In this document: positions 19,585 through 29,870 of the stretch, piece by piece | Layout of the letters: the number at the start of each line of letters is the position of its first letter | Numbering within the stretch: position 1 is the first letter of the stretch | Assembly (NCBI GenBank): GCA_030697365.1 | Contig: JAUYQH010000157.1 | Coordinates: 1-64,000 of the forward strand | Length of the DNA: 64,000 nucleotides | DNA from: Novosphingobium sp. | GTDB lineage: Bacteria > Pseudomonadota > Alphaproteobacteria > Sphingomonadales > Sphingomonadaceae | Reading direction: 5' to 3' | Notes under the pieces: generated by a model | Seen by the model: the letters and a program-made list of their open reading frames with translations, nothing else | Told to the model about the DNA's origin: nothing | Database searches by the model: none | Program-made: the position numbers and the translations under genes

Positions 19585-19634
19585 CGCGCATTCGAGCGGG
19601 TTCACCCAGGCCCCGGTTCTGCTAGGACCGGGGC

Positions 19635-20645
19635 GTGCCTAACACGTTGTCCCCCCTCGCCCTGTCACTTGGCGACCCAGCCGGGGTAGGTCCCGAGCTT
19701 GCCTGCGCGGCATGGCTCGCGCGACGCGAGGCGGGGCTGGCGCCGTTTTTCGTGGTCGGCAGCATTTCGATCCTCGCCGGTGCGGCGCAGGCCCGCGGGC
19801 TGACAGTGCCCTTGTTGGCGATCGACGCGCCCGACGCCGCGGCGGACTGTTTCAGCGATGTTTTGCCGGTGCTCGACATCGCGGGGCTTGATTATGCCCC
19901 CGGCTCGCCGAGCAAGGCCGGAGCGGAACTGGCGCTGCAATCGCTGGAGATCGCCACCGGGCTGGTCCGAAGCGGCGCGGCGGCGGCGCTGGTCACCGCA
20001 CCGGTGGGCAAGGCCCAGTTCGCCGCGGTCGGCTTCAGCCATCCCGGCCAGACCGAATACGTCGCCGAACGCTGCGGCGTTTCCGCAGGCAACGCGGTGA
20101 TGATGCTTGCCGGGCCAAGCCTGCGGGTGGTGCCGGTCACGGTCCACGTCGCGCTGGCCGAGGTGCCCGGGCTGCTCACCGCCGAGCTGATCCGCAACCG
20201 CACCGCCATCGCCGCCGCCGCGCTGGCCCGCGATTTCGGGATCGAGCGACCGCGGATCGCGCTGGCCGGGCTCAACCCCCACGCCGGTGAGGATGGCCGC
20301 TTCGGGCGCGAGGAAATCGCGATCATCGCCCCCGCCGTCGCCCAGCTCCGCGCCGAGGGGTTCGACATTGCCGGACCCTTGCCCGCCGACGGGATGTTCC
20401 ACGCCGAAGCCCGCGCGCGCTATGACCTGGCGGTGTGCATGTACCACGATCAGGCGCTGATCCCGTTGAAAGCGCTCGATTTCGACCATGGGGTCAACGT
20501 AACGCTGGGGTTGCCGATCGTGCGCACCTCGCCCGATCACGGCACTGCTTTCGGCATCGCCGGGACCGGGCAGGCGCGGGTGGGGCCGACTTTGGCCGCG
20601 ATCCGCATGGCGGGCGAATGCGCGGCGCGGCGAGCGGCTGCTTGA
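19635..20645 (+). CDS. pdxA: 4-hydroxythreonine-4-phosphate dehydrogenase
   Basis: [29 protein letters not shown]... [24 protein letters not shown]. Confidence 0.95.
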   Translation: MPNTLSPLALSLGDPAGVGPELACAAWLARREAGLAPFFVVGSISILAGAAQARGLTVPLLAIDAPDAAADCFSDVLPVLDIAGLDYAPGSPSKAGAELALQSLEIATGLVRSGAAAALVTAPVGKAQFAAVGFSHPGQTEYVAERCGVSAGNAVMMLAGPSLRVVPVTVHVALAEVPGLLTAELIRNRTAIAAAALARDFGIERPRIALAGLNPHAGEDGRFGREEIAIIAPAVAQLRAEGFDIAGPLPADGMFHAEARARYDLAVCMYHDQALIPLKALDFDHGVNVTLGLPIVRTSPDHGTAFGIAGTGQARVGPTLAAIRMAGECAARRAAA

Positions 20646-21454
20646 GCACATTGCCCCCCTTGCGCGAAGTCATAGCGCGCCACGGCCTTTCCGCGAGCAA
20701 GGCGCTCGGCCAGAACTTCCTGCTCGACGAGAACCTGCTCGATCGGATCGCAGCGATTCCCGGCATCCTGGCAGGGCAGGAGGTGCTCGAGATCGGCCCC
20801 GGCCCGGGCGGGCTGACCCGCGCACTGCTCCGCGCCGGGGCACACGTCACCGCGATCGAGATGGACCGCCGCTGCATGCCCGCGCTGGCCGAACTGGGCG
20901 AAGCGTTCCCCGGGCGGCTGCGCGTGCTCGAAGGCGATGCGCTCAAGCTCGATCACGGGATCGAAGGTCCGTTCCACATCGTCGCCAACCTGCCCTACAA
21001 CGTCGGTACCGCGCTGCTGGTCGGCTGGCTGGGCGGGGAGGCCTGGCCGCCGCAATGGGCCTCGCTGACGCTGATGTTTCAGGAGGAAGTCGCCCGACGG
21101 ATCGTCGCCGCGCCCGATACCTCGGCCTATGGGCGGCTAGCGGTGCTCGCCCAGTGGCGCAGTTCGGCAAAGTTGGCGCTCAAGGTCCACCGCAGCGCAT
21201 TCACCCCGCCGCCCAAAGTGATGAGCGCGGTGGTCCATATCGTCCCCACGGCGATGCCCGAGGGGGTTTCGGCGCGGGTGCTGGAGCGCGTCACCGCAGC
21301 TGCCTTCGGCCAGCGCCGCAAGATGCTGCGGCAAAGTCTCAAAAGTCTCGACGGGGCGCTCGTGGCGCTCGACGCACGGACCATCGATCCCCAACGTCGC
21401 GCCGAAACGCTGAGCGTGGACGAATTTGTCGCGGTGGCGCGGGCGCTAAGCTGA
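20642..21454 (+). CDS. rsmA: 16S rRNA (adenine1518/1519-N6)-dimethyltransferase
   Basis: [20 protein letters not shown]... [17 protein letters not shown] start overlapping the pdxA stop. Confidence 0.93.
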   Translation: MSTLPPLREVIARHGLSASKALGQNFLLDENLLDRIAAIPGILAGQEVLEIGPGPGGLTRALLRAGAHVTAIEMDRRCMPALAELGEAFPGRLRVLEGDALKLDHGIEGPFHIVANLPYNVGTALLVGWLGGEAWPPQWASLTLMFQEEVARRIVAAPDTSAYGRLAVLAQWRSSAKLALKVHRSAFTPPPKVMSAVVHIVPTAMPEGVSARVLERVTAAAFGQRRKMLRQSLKSLDGALVALDARTIDPQRRAETLSVDEFVAVARALS

Positions 21455-23573
21455 TGCCGCCTTCTTCCGCTGCCGCCAGGCGTGGAGCAGCGGTTCGGTG
21501 TAACCGTTGGGCTGCTCGACACCCTTGAAAACAAGCTCGCAAGCAGCTTGAAATGCCATGCTTTTATCGAAGTCGGGCGCCATCGGTTCGTACAGCGGAT
21601 CGCTTGCGTTCTGCGCATCGACTCTCGCCGCCATTCGCTTGAGCGCATCCATCACCTGATCGCGGGTGCAGACCCCGTGGAGCAGCCAGTTGGCCATGTG
21701 CTGCGACGATATCCGCAGCGTCGCGCGATCCTCCATCAGTCCGATGTCGTTGATATCGGGCACTTTCGAGCAGCCGACGCCCGCGTCGATCCAGCGCACG
21801 ACATAGCCGAGCAAGCCTTGCGCGTTGTTTTCGAGTTCGTCCCGTATTTCGGCTTCGGACCAGTTGGTTCCTTCCGCCAGTGGAATCGTCAACAGGTCCT
21901 CGAGCCCCGGAATTCCCAGCAGTTCGACCTCACGCTGACGCTCGAACACATCGACCTGATGATAGTGCAGCGCGTGGAGCGTCGCCGCGGTCGGCGAAGG
22001 AACCCAGGCGGTGTTGGCCCCGGTGCAAGGGTGAGCGATCTTCTCGATCAACATCGCGTGCATCCGGTCGGGCGCCGCCCACATCCCCTTGCCGATCTGC
22101 GCCTTGCCCGAGAAGCCGTGCTGCAAGCCTATGGCGACATTGCGCTTTTCGTAGGCGTCGATCCACTTCGACTGCTTCATCGCGCCTTTGCGGACCATCG
22201 CCCCGGCCTGCATAGAGGTGTGCATCTCGTCGCCCGTCCGGTCGAGGAAACCGGTGTTGATGAACACCACACGGTCTCTCACCGCGTGAATGCACGCCGA
22301 AAGATTGGCAGATGTGCGGCGCTCCTCATCCATCACCCCAACTTTGACGGTGTGCCGCGGCAGTTCGAGCAAATCCTCTACCGCATCGAACAAATCATTG
22401 GTAAAGCCACATTCCTCCGGGCCGTGCATCTTCGGCTTGACGATGTAGATCGAGCCGCAACGCGAATTGCGATAACGCCCAAGACCGGCGATGTCGTGCG
22501 CACCGATGGCGCTGGTGATCACCGCGTCCATAATTCCCTCGGGAATTTCCGATCCATCGGCGAGGCGGATCGCGGGGTTGGTCATCAGGTGACCGACGTT
22601 GCGCACGAACAGCAGGCTGCGTCCCGGCACGTCGATGGGCGAGCCGTCAGTGGCGGTCCAGCGGCGATCTGGCTCGAGCGAGCGGGTCTGCTCGGCCCCG
22701 CCCTTGGCGAAGCTCGCGGTCAGATCGCCGCGCATCAGGCCCAGCCAGTTACGATAGGCGTGGAGCTTGTCTTCGGCATCGACCGCGGCCACCGAATCCT
22801 CGAGATCGACGATCGTGGTCAGCGCGGATTCGAGCACGATGTCGGCGATCCCGGCGCGGTCTTCAGAGCCCACCGGATGGCTCGAATCGATCACAATTTC
22901 GATATGCAAGCCGTTGTTACAAAAAAGTAATCCGCCTTCGGATCGGCCGAGATACTGGCGTGGATCGCACAGCAGCGGCAAGTCACCGCCATCCCACTCC
23001 GCCCAGTCGTCGCCCGCTTCGAGCGGAATCGCCAGGTCGAGAAACGCGCGCCCCGCAGCGACCACCGCGGCACCACGCGCGGGATCGTAGCCTTTGCCCG
23101 GGGCGGCAGGCGCCGCCGGCAGCGCGTCGGTGCCATACCATGCGTCGTAAAGGCTGCCCCAGCGCGCGTTGGCGGCGTTAAGCGCAAACCGTTCGTTGAG
23201 CGAGGGAACGACGAGTTGGGGCCCGGCCAGCGCGGCGATCTCGCGATCGACGTTCTGCGTCCCGATGGTGAAGTCGCCGGGATCGCTGACGAGATAGCCG
23301 ATCTGCTCGAGGAAGGCCCGGTATGCCGCTTCATCGTGAGGCTTTCCACGGCGCTCCTGATGCCAGGCGTCGATTTGCGCCTGCAGGATATCGCGCCTCG
23401 CCAAGAGCTCGCGATTGCGCGGCACGAACCGCGTGCACAGCGCCGCGAAATCCGCCCAGAACTTCGCCCCGTCGCGCCCCAGCGGTGCGAGCACGTCGTG
23501 TTCGATGAAATCAGCCAGCCGGGCTTCGACCTGCAATCCGGCGCGTTCGACTGTCTTGTCCATACAACCTCGC
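21446..23573 (-). CDS. glcB: Malate synthase G
   Basis: [29 protein letters not shown]...; [50 protein letters not shown]. Confidence 0.95.
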
Positions 23574-23690
23574 TTTCCCGGAACGCGCGAGCGGCTCCGG
23601 ATATATCGCTTGCTGCCCTGGGGAGGTACCCCGCGCCTATGGCGCAAGCCGCTGCGGTTGGCAACGATGCGCGGGTTCGGCTAGGGCTGG

Positions 23691-24902
23691 TTGCAGATGC
23701 AACAGCTTTCCCCCGCCGAGGCCGCGCTGGTCAACCTGGTCGACCCCGCCCCGATGCTCGCCCAAGTCGAGACATGGAGCGCGATCAACAGCGGCACGCG
23801 CAATCTGGCCGGTCTGACGGCACAGGCAGAAGCGCTTGCAGCTGCATTCGCCCCCCTGCCCGGCCGAATCGAACTGGTCGACGCCGCCCCGGTGGACGCG
23901 GTCGCGCCAGACGGCACCGTGCAGCCGCTCGAACACGGCCGCCATCTTGTCCTGCGGGTCCGGCCCGACGCCGCTCGGCGCATTCTGCTAACCGGCCATA
24001 TGGACACCGTCTTCGCCACGGACCATCCGTTTCAGGCGCAACGCTGGATCGACGAGGAAACGCTCAACGGACCCGGCGTGGCCGACATGAAGGGCGGGCT
24101 GGCAGTGATCCTCGCCGCGCTGACCGCGTTCGAGGCCAGCCCGGCGGCTTCGCGGATCGGCTACGACGTGCTGGTCAATTCGGACGAGGAAACCGGTTCG
24201 CTGTCCTCCGCCGCGCTGATCGCCGATCTGGCGCAAGGCAAGGCCGCAGCGTTGACTTATGAGCCCTCTGCCCTGCCCGATGGAACGCTGGCGGGCGCGC
24301 GCGGCGGCAGCGGCAACTTTTCCGCGGTCGTCACCGGCCGCTCGGCCCACGCCGGGCGCAATCCCTCGTGGGGCCGCAACGCCGTTGTCGCCGCAGCCGA
24401 CCTCGCCTTGCGGCTCAAGACGATGGAGAGCGCGAGCCTGTCGATCAACCCGGCCCGGATCGAGGGGGGTAGCGCCAACAACGTCGTCCCCGACCACGCC
24501 ATTCTGCGCTTCAACATCCGCCCGCGGGGAACGCTCGACGCCGAGCGTTTCGACCACGCGATCTACGGCGTCTGTCGCGAGGTGGAACTCGAACACGAGG
24601 TCGAGGTCCGGCTCCACGGCGGGATCACCCGTGCCCCCAAGCCGCTGACCCCGGCCGCGGAGACGCTGTTCGGGCTGGTTCGCGACTGCGGAGCCGCGCT
24701 CGGCCAGACGATCGCCTGGCAGACTTCGGGCGGGGTTTGCGACGGCAACAACATTGCCGCTTGCGGGGTGCCGGTGGTCGATACGATGGGTGTGCGCGGG
24801 GGCGCGATCCACAGCAGCGACGAGTACCTGATCGTACCCTCGCTGGCCGAGCGCGCGGCGCTGTCGGCGGTGGTTCTGCACCGCCTCGCCGGGGGAGAAT
24901 GA
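23691..24902 (+). CDS. M20 family metallopeptidase/hydrolase
   Basis: LTGHMDTVF, GVADMKGGLAVILAAL, NSDEETGS motifs; overlaps astA start (ATGA). Confidence 0.88.
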   Translation: MQMQQLSPAEAALVNLVDPAPMLAQVETWSAINSGTRNLAGLTAQAEALAAAFAPLPGRIELVDAAPVDAVAPDGTVQPLEHGRHLVLRVRPDAARRILLTGHMDTVFATDHPFQAQRWIDEETLNGPGVADMKGGLAVILAALTAFEASPAASRIGYDVLVNSDEETGSLSSAALIADLAQGKAAALTYEPSALPDGTLAGARGGSGNFSAVVTGRSAHAGRNPSWGRNAVVAAADLALRLKTMESASLSINPARIEGGSANNVVPDHAILRFNIRPRGTLDAERFDHAIYGVCREVELEHEVEVRLHGGITRAPKPLTPAAETLFGLVRDCGAALGQTIAWQTSGGVCDGNNIAACGVPVVDTMGVRGGAIHSSDEYLIVPSLAERAALSAVVLHRLAGGE

Positions 24903-25918
24903 CGATGGCCTTCCGCATTCGGGCTGCGAAGACCGGCGACCTTCAACCTCTCTACGAGATGGCCAAACTGACCGGCGGCGGATTCACAAACCTGCCGCCA
25001 GATCGCAAGGCGCTCTCGGCCAAGCTCGCTCGCTCCGCCGAGGCATATGATCGAAGCGATGACCAGGGTGGCGACGAACTCTTTGTGATCGTGCTGGAAA
25101 ATGCCGAAACCGGTGAAGTTCGCGGGACCGCGCAGATGTTCACCCGGGTGGGCCAGTCGTCACCGTTCTACAGCTATCGCCTGGCCACGCTGACCCAGCA
25201 TTCGAAGGAACTGGCGCGTACCTTCCGCGCCGAGATGCTCAACCTCGTCACCGATCTGGAAGGATCGAGCGAGGTTGGCGGGCTGTTTCTTCACCCGTCC
25301 GAGCGTGCCGGCGGGCTGGGACTTTTGCTCGCACGCAGCCGCTACCTGTTCATCGCCATGCACCGCGCGCGATTCGGCGACCGAATCCTCGCCGAATTGC
25401 GCGGGGTGATCGACGAGCGCGGCGGATCGCCGTTCTGGGACGGAGTGGCGGGACGATTCTTCGGGATGGGCTTCCAGGAAGCCGACTATTTCAACGCAAT
25501 CAACGGCCACCAGTTCATCGCCGACCTCATGCCCAAGCACCCGGTGTACATCGCGATGTTGCCCGAAACCGCGCGAAGCGCCATCGGCCTGCCGCATCCG
25601 TCGGGACGTGCGGCGATGCGGATGCTCGAGGCCGAAGGATTCGCCTACGAGGGCTACGTCGATATCTTCGACGGCGGCCCGACGATGACCGCGCGCACCG
25701 ACCGGGTCGAGAGCATCTGCAACGCGCGGAGCGGCCTCGTCGCCGAAATGTCCGGTGAAGCGGCCATCAAGGCGCTTGTCGCAACCGGCCATCTCGCCGA
25801 GTTTCGCTGCTGCTTCGGGATGATCGACGAGCGCGAGGGGGCAGTGGCGATCGACCCCGCGTGCGCCGCCACGCTGGATGTCAGGCCCGGCGATGCCGTC
25901 TGGTGGATTGCGCGGTGA
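24899..25918 (+). CDS. astA: Arginine N-succinyltransferase
   Basis: MTMAFRIRAAKTGDLQPLYEMAKLTGGGFTNLPPDRKAL...; RSRYLFIAMHRARFGDRILAELRGVIDERGGSPFWDGV. Confidence 0.93.
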   Translation: MTMAFRIRAAKTGDLQPLYEMAKLTGGGFTNLPPDRKALSAKLARSAEAYDRSDDQGGDELFVIVLENAETGEVRGTAQMFTRVGQSSPFYSYRLATLTQHSKELARTFRAEMLNLVTDLEGSSEVGGLFLHPSERAGGLGLLLARSRYLFIAMHRARFGDRILAELRGVIDERGGSPFWDGVAGRFFGMGFQEADYFNAINGHQFIADLMPKHPVYIAMLPETARSAIGLPHPSGRAAMRMLEAEGFAYEGYVDIFDGGPTMTARTDRVESICNARSGLVAEMSGEAAIKALVATGHLAEFRCCFGMIDEREGAVAIDPACAATLDVRPGDAVWWIAR

Positions 25919-25922
25919 CGTC

Positions 25923-27170
25923 ATGGCGCTGACCGAGATCAACTTCGACGGGATCGTTGGTCCTTCTCACAATTATGCCGGGCTGAGCCTGGGCAACCTC
26001 GCCGCGACCGCCAACGCGGGCGCGGTATCCTATCCGCGCGCCGCGGCCTTGCAGGGGTTGGAGAAGATGTGTGCCAATCGCGCGCTGGGGCTCGAGCAGG
26101 GCTTTCTGCTGCCACTGCCCCGCCCGAAAACTGCGTTTCTTGATGCCTTGGGCCAGCCGGACGATCCCGCTCTCCGGGCAGCTGCGTGGTCGGCCTCGGC
26201 GATGTGGACTGCCAACGCCGCCACCGTCTCGCCCGCGCCCGACACCGCCGACGGGCGTTGCCACCTGACCCCGGCGAACCTTGCAACGATGCCGCACCGC
26301 TCGCTCGAATGGCCCGACACCGCGCGGCAGTTGCGCCTCGCCTTCGCGAATTCACGCCACTTCGCGCACCATGATGCTGTTCCCGCCTGCTTCGGCGACG
26401 AAGGCGCGGCCAACCACATGCGCATGGCGGCCAGACACGATGCGCCGGGGATCGAGATCTTCGTCTTCGGGCGCAGCGGCGGCGCATTTCCCGCGCGCCA
26501 GCACGAGCAGGCCAGCCGCGCGGTCGCCCGGCTGCACGGGCTGGCCCCGGATCGCGTGCTGTTCGCCGAGCAGAACCCCGCGGCGATCGCGGCGGGAGCG
26601 TTCCACAACGATGTCGTGGCCGTCGCCAACGAACGCGTGCTGTTCGCGCACGAAGAAGCGTTCGTCGATCCCGAAGCGCTCTTTGCGCAAATCCGCGAGC
26701 GCCTGCCCGAGGCGGAGATCGTGATCGTTCCGGCCTCAGCGGTCAGTCTGGCCGAGGCAGTCGCAAGCTATCTCTTCAACGCCCAGCTGGTTACCCTGCC
26801 CGGCAGCGCAGGCATGGCGCTGGTTGTCCCGCAAGAAGCGTGGGACAGCCCCGCGGTACGCGGCTGGCTCGAAGCGATGCTCGCGGGCAATGGACCGATC
26901 CGCAAGGTCATCCCGGTCGATGTGCGCCAGTCGATGGCCAACGGCGGCGGGCCAGCGTGCCTGCGGCTGCGGGTGGTCGCCGATCCGGCAACGGTCGATC
27001 CGCGCTTCCTGTTGAGCGAGACACGCGCCGACACTATCGCCGCGATTATCACGCAACACTGGCCCGAGCAGATCGATCCGCGCAAGATCGGTAGTCCCAC
27101 CTTGGCCGGCGAAGTGGCTTCCGCTCGCGCGATTTTGCTTCAAACTCTTGATTTGGCTGAGCTTGTCTGA
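25923..27170 (+). CDS. astB: N-succinylarginine dihydrolase
   Basis: MALTEINFDGIVGPSHNYAGLSLGNLAATANAG...; RQSMANGGGPACLRLRV. Confidence 0.95.
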   Translation: MALTEINFDGIVGPSHNYAGLSLGNLAATANAGAVSYPRAAALQGLEKMCANRALGLEQGFLLPLPRPKTAFLDALGQPDDPALRAAAWSASAMWTANAATVSPAPDTADGRCHLTPANLATMPHRSLEWPDTARQLRLAFANSRHFAHHDAVPACFGDEGAANHMRMAARHDAPGIEIFVFGRSGGAFPARQHEQASRAVARLHGLAPDRVLFAEQNPAAIAAGAFHNDVVAVANERVLFAHEEAFVDPEALFAQIRERLPEAEIVIVPASAVSLAEAVASYLFNAQLVTLPGSAGMALVVPQEAWDSPAVRGWLEAMLAGNGPIRKVIPVDVRQSMANGGGPACLRLRVVADPATVDPRFLLSETRADTIAAIITQHWPEQIDPRKIGSPTLAGEVASARAILLQTLDLAELV

Positions 27171-27287
27171 TCCACAAAAACGTCGGCTGGCTTGACAACA
27201 GCTCACCGTGTTAACCATCGCCTTGCGCAGCCAGCCTGAACTGGCATGATCGTTGCGACTTGACGCGTTAACTGTAGAGGCCCCTCA

Positions 27288-27521
27288 ATGCTGTCGAAGA
27301 TTGGCCGCCTGTTCCAGATAAAGACGCGTTTCGAGGCGTTCCTGATCATTTATGCGTTGGCGTTGGGCGCGGTCGAGCGCGGCAGCGCGTATTTGACCCA
27401 ATACCCCGGCTTCGGCGGCAAGCTGCTGTTCCTCGCCTGCACCGGGGCGGTGTTCATGGCCGGGGCGAAGATCCTCGATTGCCTCAAGCACGAGCAGCGC
27501 GCCGCCGCGGCGGCTGAATAG
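27288..27521 (+). CDS. Small conserved membrane protein
   Basis: 77 aa with two hydrophobic segments, own upstream gap; no recognised domain. Confidence 0.65.
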   Translation: MLSKIGRLFQIKTRFEAFLIIYALALGAVERGSAYLTQYPGFGGKLLFLACTGAVFMAGAKILDCLKHEQRAAAAAE

Positions 27522-27534
27522 CGAAAGGCCCGCA

Positions 27535-28296
27535 ATGGGCCCCGAAATCCGCTTCGAAAAACTATCTCGCTGCTTTGGCGCGGTGATTGCAGTCGATTCG
27601 GTGGACCTGACCATCGGAGCGGGCAGCTTCGTCGCGCTCGTCGGCGAATCCGGATCGGGCAAGTCGACCTTGTTGCGCGCGATCAACCGGCTCGACGAGG
27701 GTGCCACCCGCAAGGGCCGGGTGACGATTGGTGCAGAGGATGCAGGCGACGCGCCCGTGACCGCCTTGCGCCGACGGATCGGCTATGTGTTCCAGTCGAT
27801 CGGGCTGTTCCCGCACATGAACGTCGCCGCCAATGTCGCCATAGGTCGGCGGGCGCGAGGCGAGTTGCTTGACGAGACGGAGGTCGCCACGTTGCTCGGC
27901 CAAGTTGGCCTCCCCGCCCGGTTTGCCGTTCGGATGCCGCGCGAACTGTCCGGAGGCCAGGCGCAACGCGTCGGAATCGCGAGGGCGCTGGCAATCGAGC
28001 CCGAAATCCTGCTGCTGGACGAACCTTTCGCCGCGCTCGATCCCGTCACCCGCGATGCGCTGGGCAAGACCCTGCGCGCCCTCCACGAGGCGCGCGGGCT
28101 GACCACGATCCTCGTCACCCACGACATGGCCGAGGCGATGCTGCTGGCCGACCGGGTGATCGTGATGGCAGCCGGGAGGATTGTCGCGGATGCCACCCCG
28201 GCGGACATGGCTGCCGGTCGCGGCGGGGCAGAGGCCGAATCGCTGGTCGCGGTCCCGCGCGAACAGACGCGGCGCATCGCCGAACTCGGCGAATGA
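27535..28296 (+). CDS. ABC transporter ATP-binding protein, osmoprotectant/QAT (OpuCA-like) type
   Basis: GESGSGKSTLLRAINRL Walker A, LSGGQAQRVGIARAL signature, LLLDEPFAALD. Confidence 0.9.
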   Translation: MGPEIRFEKLSRCFGAVIAVDSVDLTIGAGSFVALVGESGSGKSTLLRAINRLDEGATRKGRVTIGAEDAGDAPVTALRRRIGYVFQSIGLFPHMNVAANVAIGRRARGELLDETEVATLLGQVGLPARFAVRMPRELSGGQAQRVGIARALAIEPEILLLDEPFAALDPVTRDALGKTLRALHEARGLTTILVTHDMAEAMLLADRVIVMAAGRIVADATPADMAAGRGGAEAESLVAVPREQTRRIAELGE

Positions 28297-29831
28297 GCCG
28301 TTTTTCGACCACGCTGTGGGACTTGCGCGACGAGCTCGCCGCGCATCTGGTGCTGTCGTTCGCCGCGCTGGTGCTGGGAATCGTCATCGCCTTGCCGATG
28401 ATCGTCGCAGCGGCGCGCAACCGAACTGCTGCAAGGGTAGCACTGGGGCTGGCGAGCCTCGTGCAAACCGTGCCCGCGCTTGCGCTGCTGGCATTGTTCT
28501 ATCCGCTGCTGCTGTGGCTTTCGGCCCTGATCGGCGGCGGCATCCCTGCGCTAGGGTTCCTTCCCGCGCTGCTGGCGCTAGCGCTCTATGCGGTGCTGCC
28601 GATCCTCCACAACGGCGTTGCCGGCTTGCGCGGGCTCGACCCCGCGGTGCGCGAGGCGGCGGACGCGATGGGGCTGACCGCGGGGCAGAAGCTGCGTTGG
28701 GTCGAGGCACCGCTGGTCGCCCCGCTGGTGCTCGCAGGCATCCGCACCGCCGCGGTGTGGACCGTCGGCGCGGCGACGCTGGCGACGACCGTGGGCGCGA
28801 CCAGCCTGGGCAACCCGATCTTCGCCGGGCTGCAGACGCAGGACTGGGTGCTGGTGCTGGCCGGATGCGCCGCCGCGGCGGGGCTTGCGCTGGCGACTGA
28901 CGGGGTGCTGGTGCTGGTTGAAAAGGGCGTGGCCTTGCGCCGCCCTGTACTTGCCTGGCTGGGCGTGACGTTCGTTGCACTGGCGCTGTTCTGGGCCTTG
29001 ATCCCCGCCCGCGCCGAGCAACGGCCCGCGCTGGTGGTCGGGGCGAAGAACTTTTCCGAGCAGTACATCCTCGCCCGCCTGATCGGATCGCGGCTGGACG
29101 ATGCGGGCTTCGCGGTGAGCTATCGCGAAGGCCTGGGCTCGGCGGTGGTGTTCAAGGCGCTCGAGATCGGGGATATCGACGCCTACGTCGATTACGCCGG
29201 GACGCTGTGGACCGCCGAACTCAAGCGGACCGACACCCCCTCGCCCGCGGCAATGCGCGCCGGGATCGCCCGGCACCTGTCGCAACCCGGCGGGGCGCGG
29301 CTGCTGGGCACGCTGGGGTTCGAGAACGCCTATGCCTTCGCGATGAAGCCCGATGTCGCCAGGTCGCGCGACATCGCCTCGCTCGAAGACCTGGCCCGCG
29401 CCGCCCCCGACCTGACCCTGGGCACCGACCTCGAATTCCTCGACCGCCCGGAGTGGCGCGCGGTCGGCGCTGCCTATCCGCTGCGCTTCAAAGCCAGCAA
29501 ACGATATAGCCCGACATTCATGTACCGCGCGCTGGCAAGCGGCGATGCCGATGTGATCACCGCGTTCAGCTCCGACGGGCGGATTGCTGCCGATGGACTG
29601 ACCGTGCTGGCCGACCCGGCGCGGGCTATTCCGAATTACGATGCCTTGCTCCTCGTCTCGGGCCGCTGTGCCGACGACCGGCGCTGTACCGCCGCCCTGC
29701 GGCCGCTGCTTGGGCGTATCCCGGTTTCGGCAATGCGCGAGGCCAACTACCGTGTGGATCGCGATGACGCCAAGCAGACCCCCGACGATGCCGCTCGCTG
29801 GCTTGCCGGGAAGGCAGGGCTGGCGCGCTGA
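28293..29831 (+). CDS. ABC transporter permease fused to substrate-binding domain (OpuC/EgtU-like architecture)
   Basis: N-terminal permease with QAT signature region (LVQTVPALALLALFYPLLL... ILHNGVAGLRGLDPAVREAADAMG) followed by SBP domain VGAKNFSEQYILARLIG... DIDAYVDYAGTLW. Confidence 0.88.
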   Translation: MSRFSTTLWDLRDELAAHLVLSFAALVLGIVIALPMIVAAARNRTAARVALGLASLVQTVPALALLALFYPLLLWLSALIGGGIPALGFLPALLALALYAVLPILHNGVAGLRGLDPAVREAADAMGLTAGQKLRWVEAPLVAPLVLAGIRTAAVWTVGAATLATTVGATSLGNPIFAGLQTQDWVLVLAGCAAAAGLALATDGVLVLVEKGVALRRPVLAWLGVTFVALALFWALIPARAEQRPALVVGAKNFSEQYILARLIGSRLDDAGFAVSYREGLGSAVVFKALEIGDIDAYVDYAGTLWTAELKRTDTPSPAAMRAGIARHLSQPGGARLLGTLGFENAYAFAMKPDVARSRDIASLEDLARAAPDLTLGTDLEFLDRPEWRAVGAAYPLRFKASKRYSPTFMYRALASGDADVITAFSSDGRIAADGLTVLADPARAIPNYDALLLVSGRCADDRRCTAALRPLLGRIPVSAMREANYRVDRDDAKQTPDDAARWLAGKAGLAR

Positions 29832-29870
29832 CGCGAAACGCAGCAAATTGATTGCCGAGGGAGAGGGAAA

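Noticed and set aside
27205-27275. TTAACCAT and GTTAAC motifs upstream of the 77-aa membrane protein as CtrA sites
   Set aside because: Only half-sites, no correctly spaced pair
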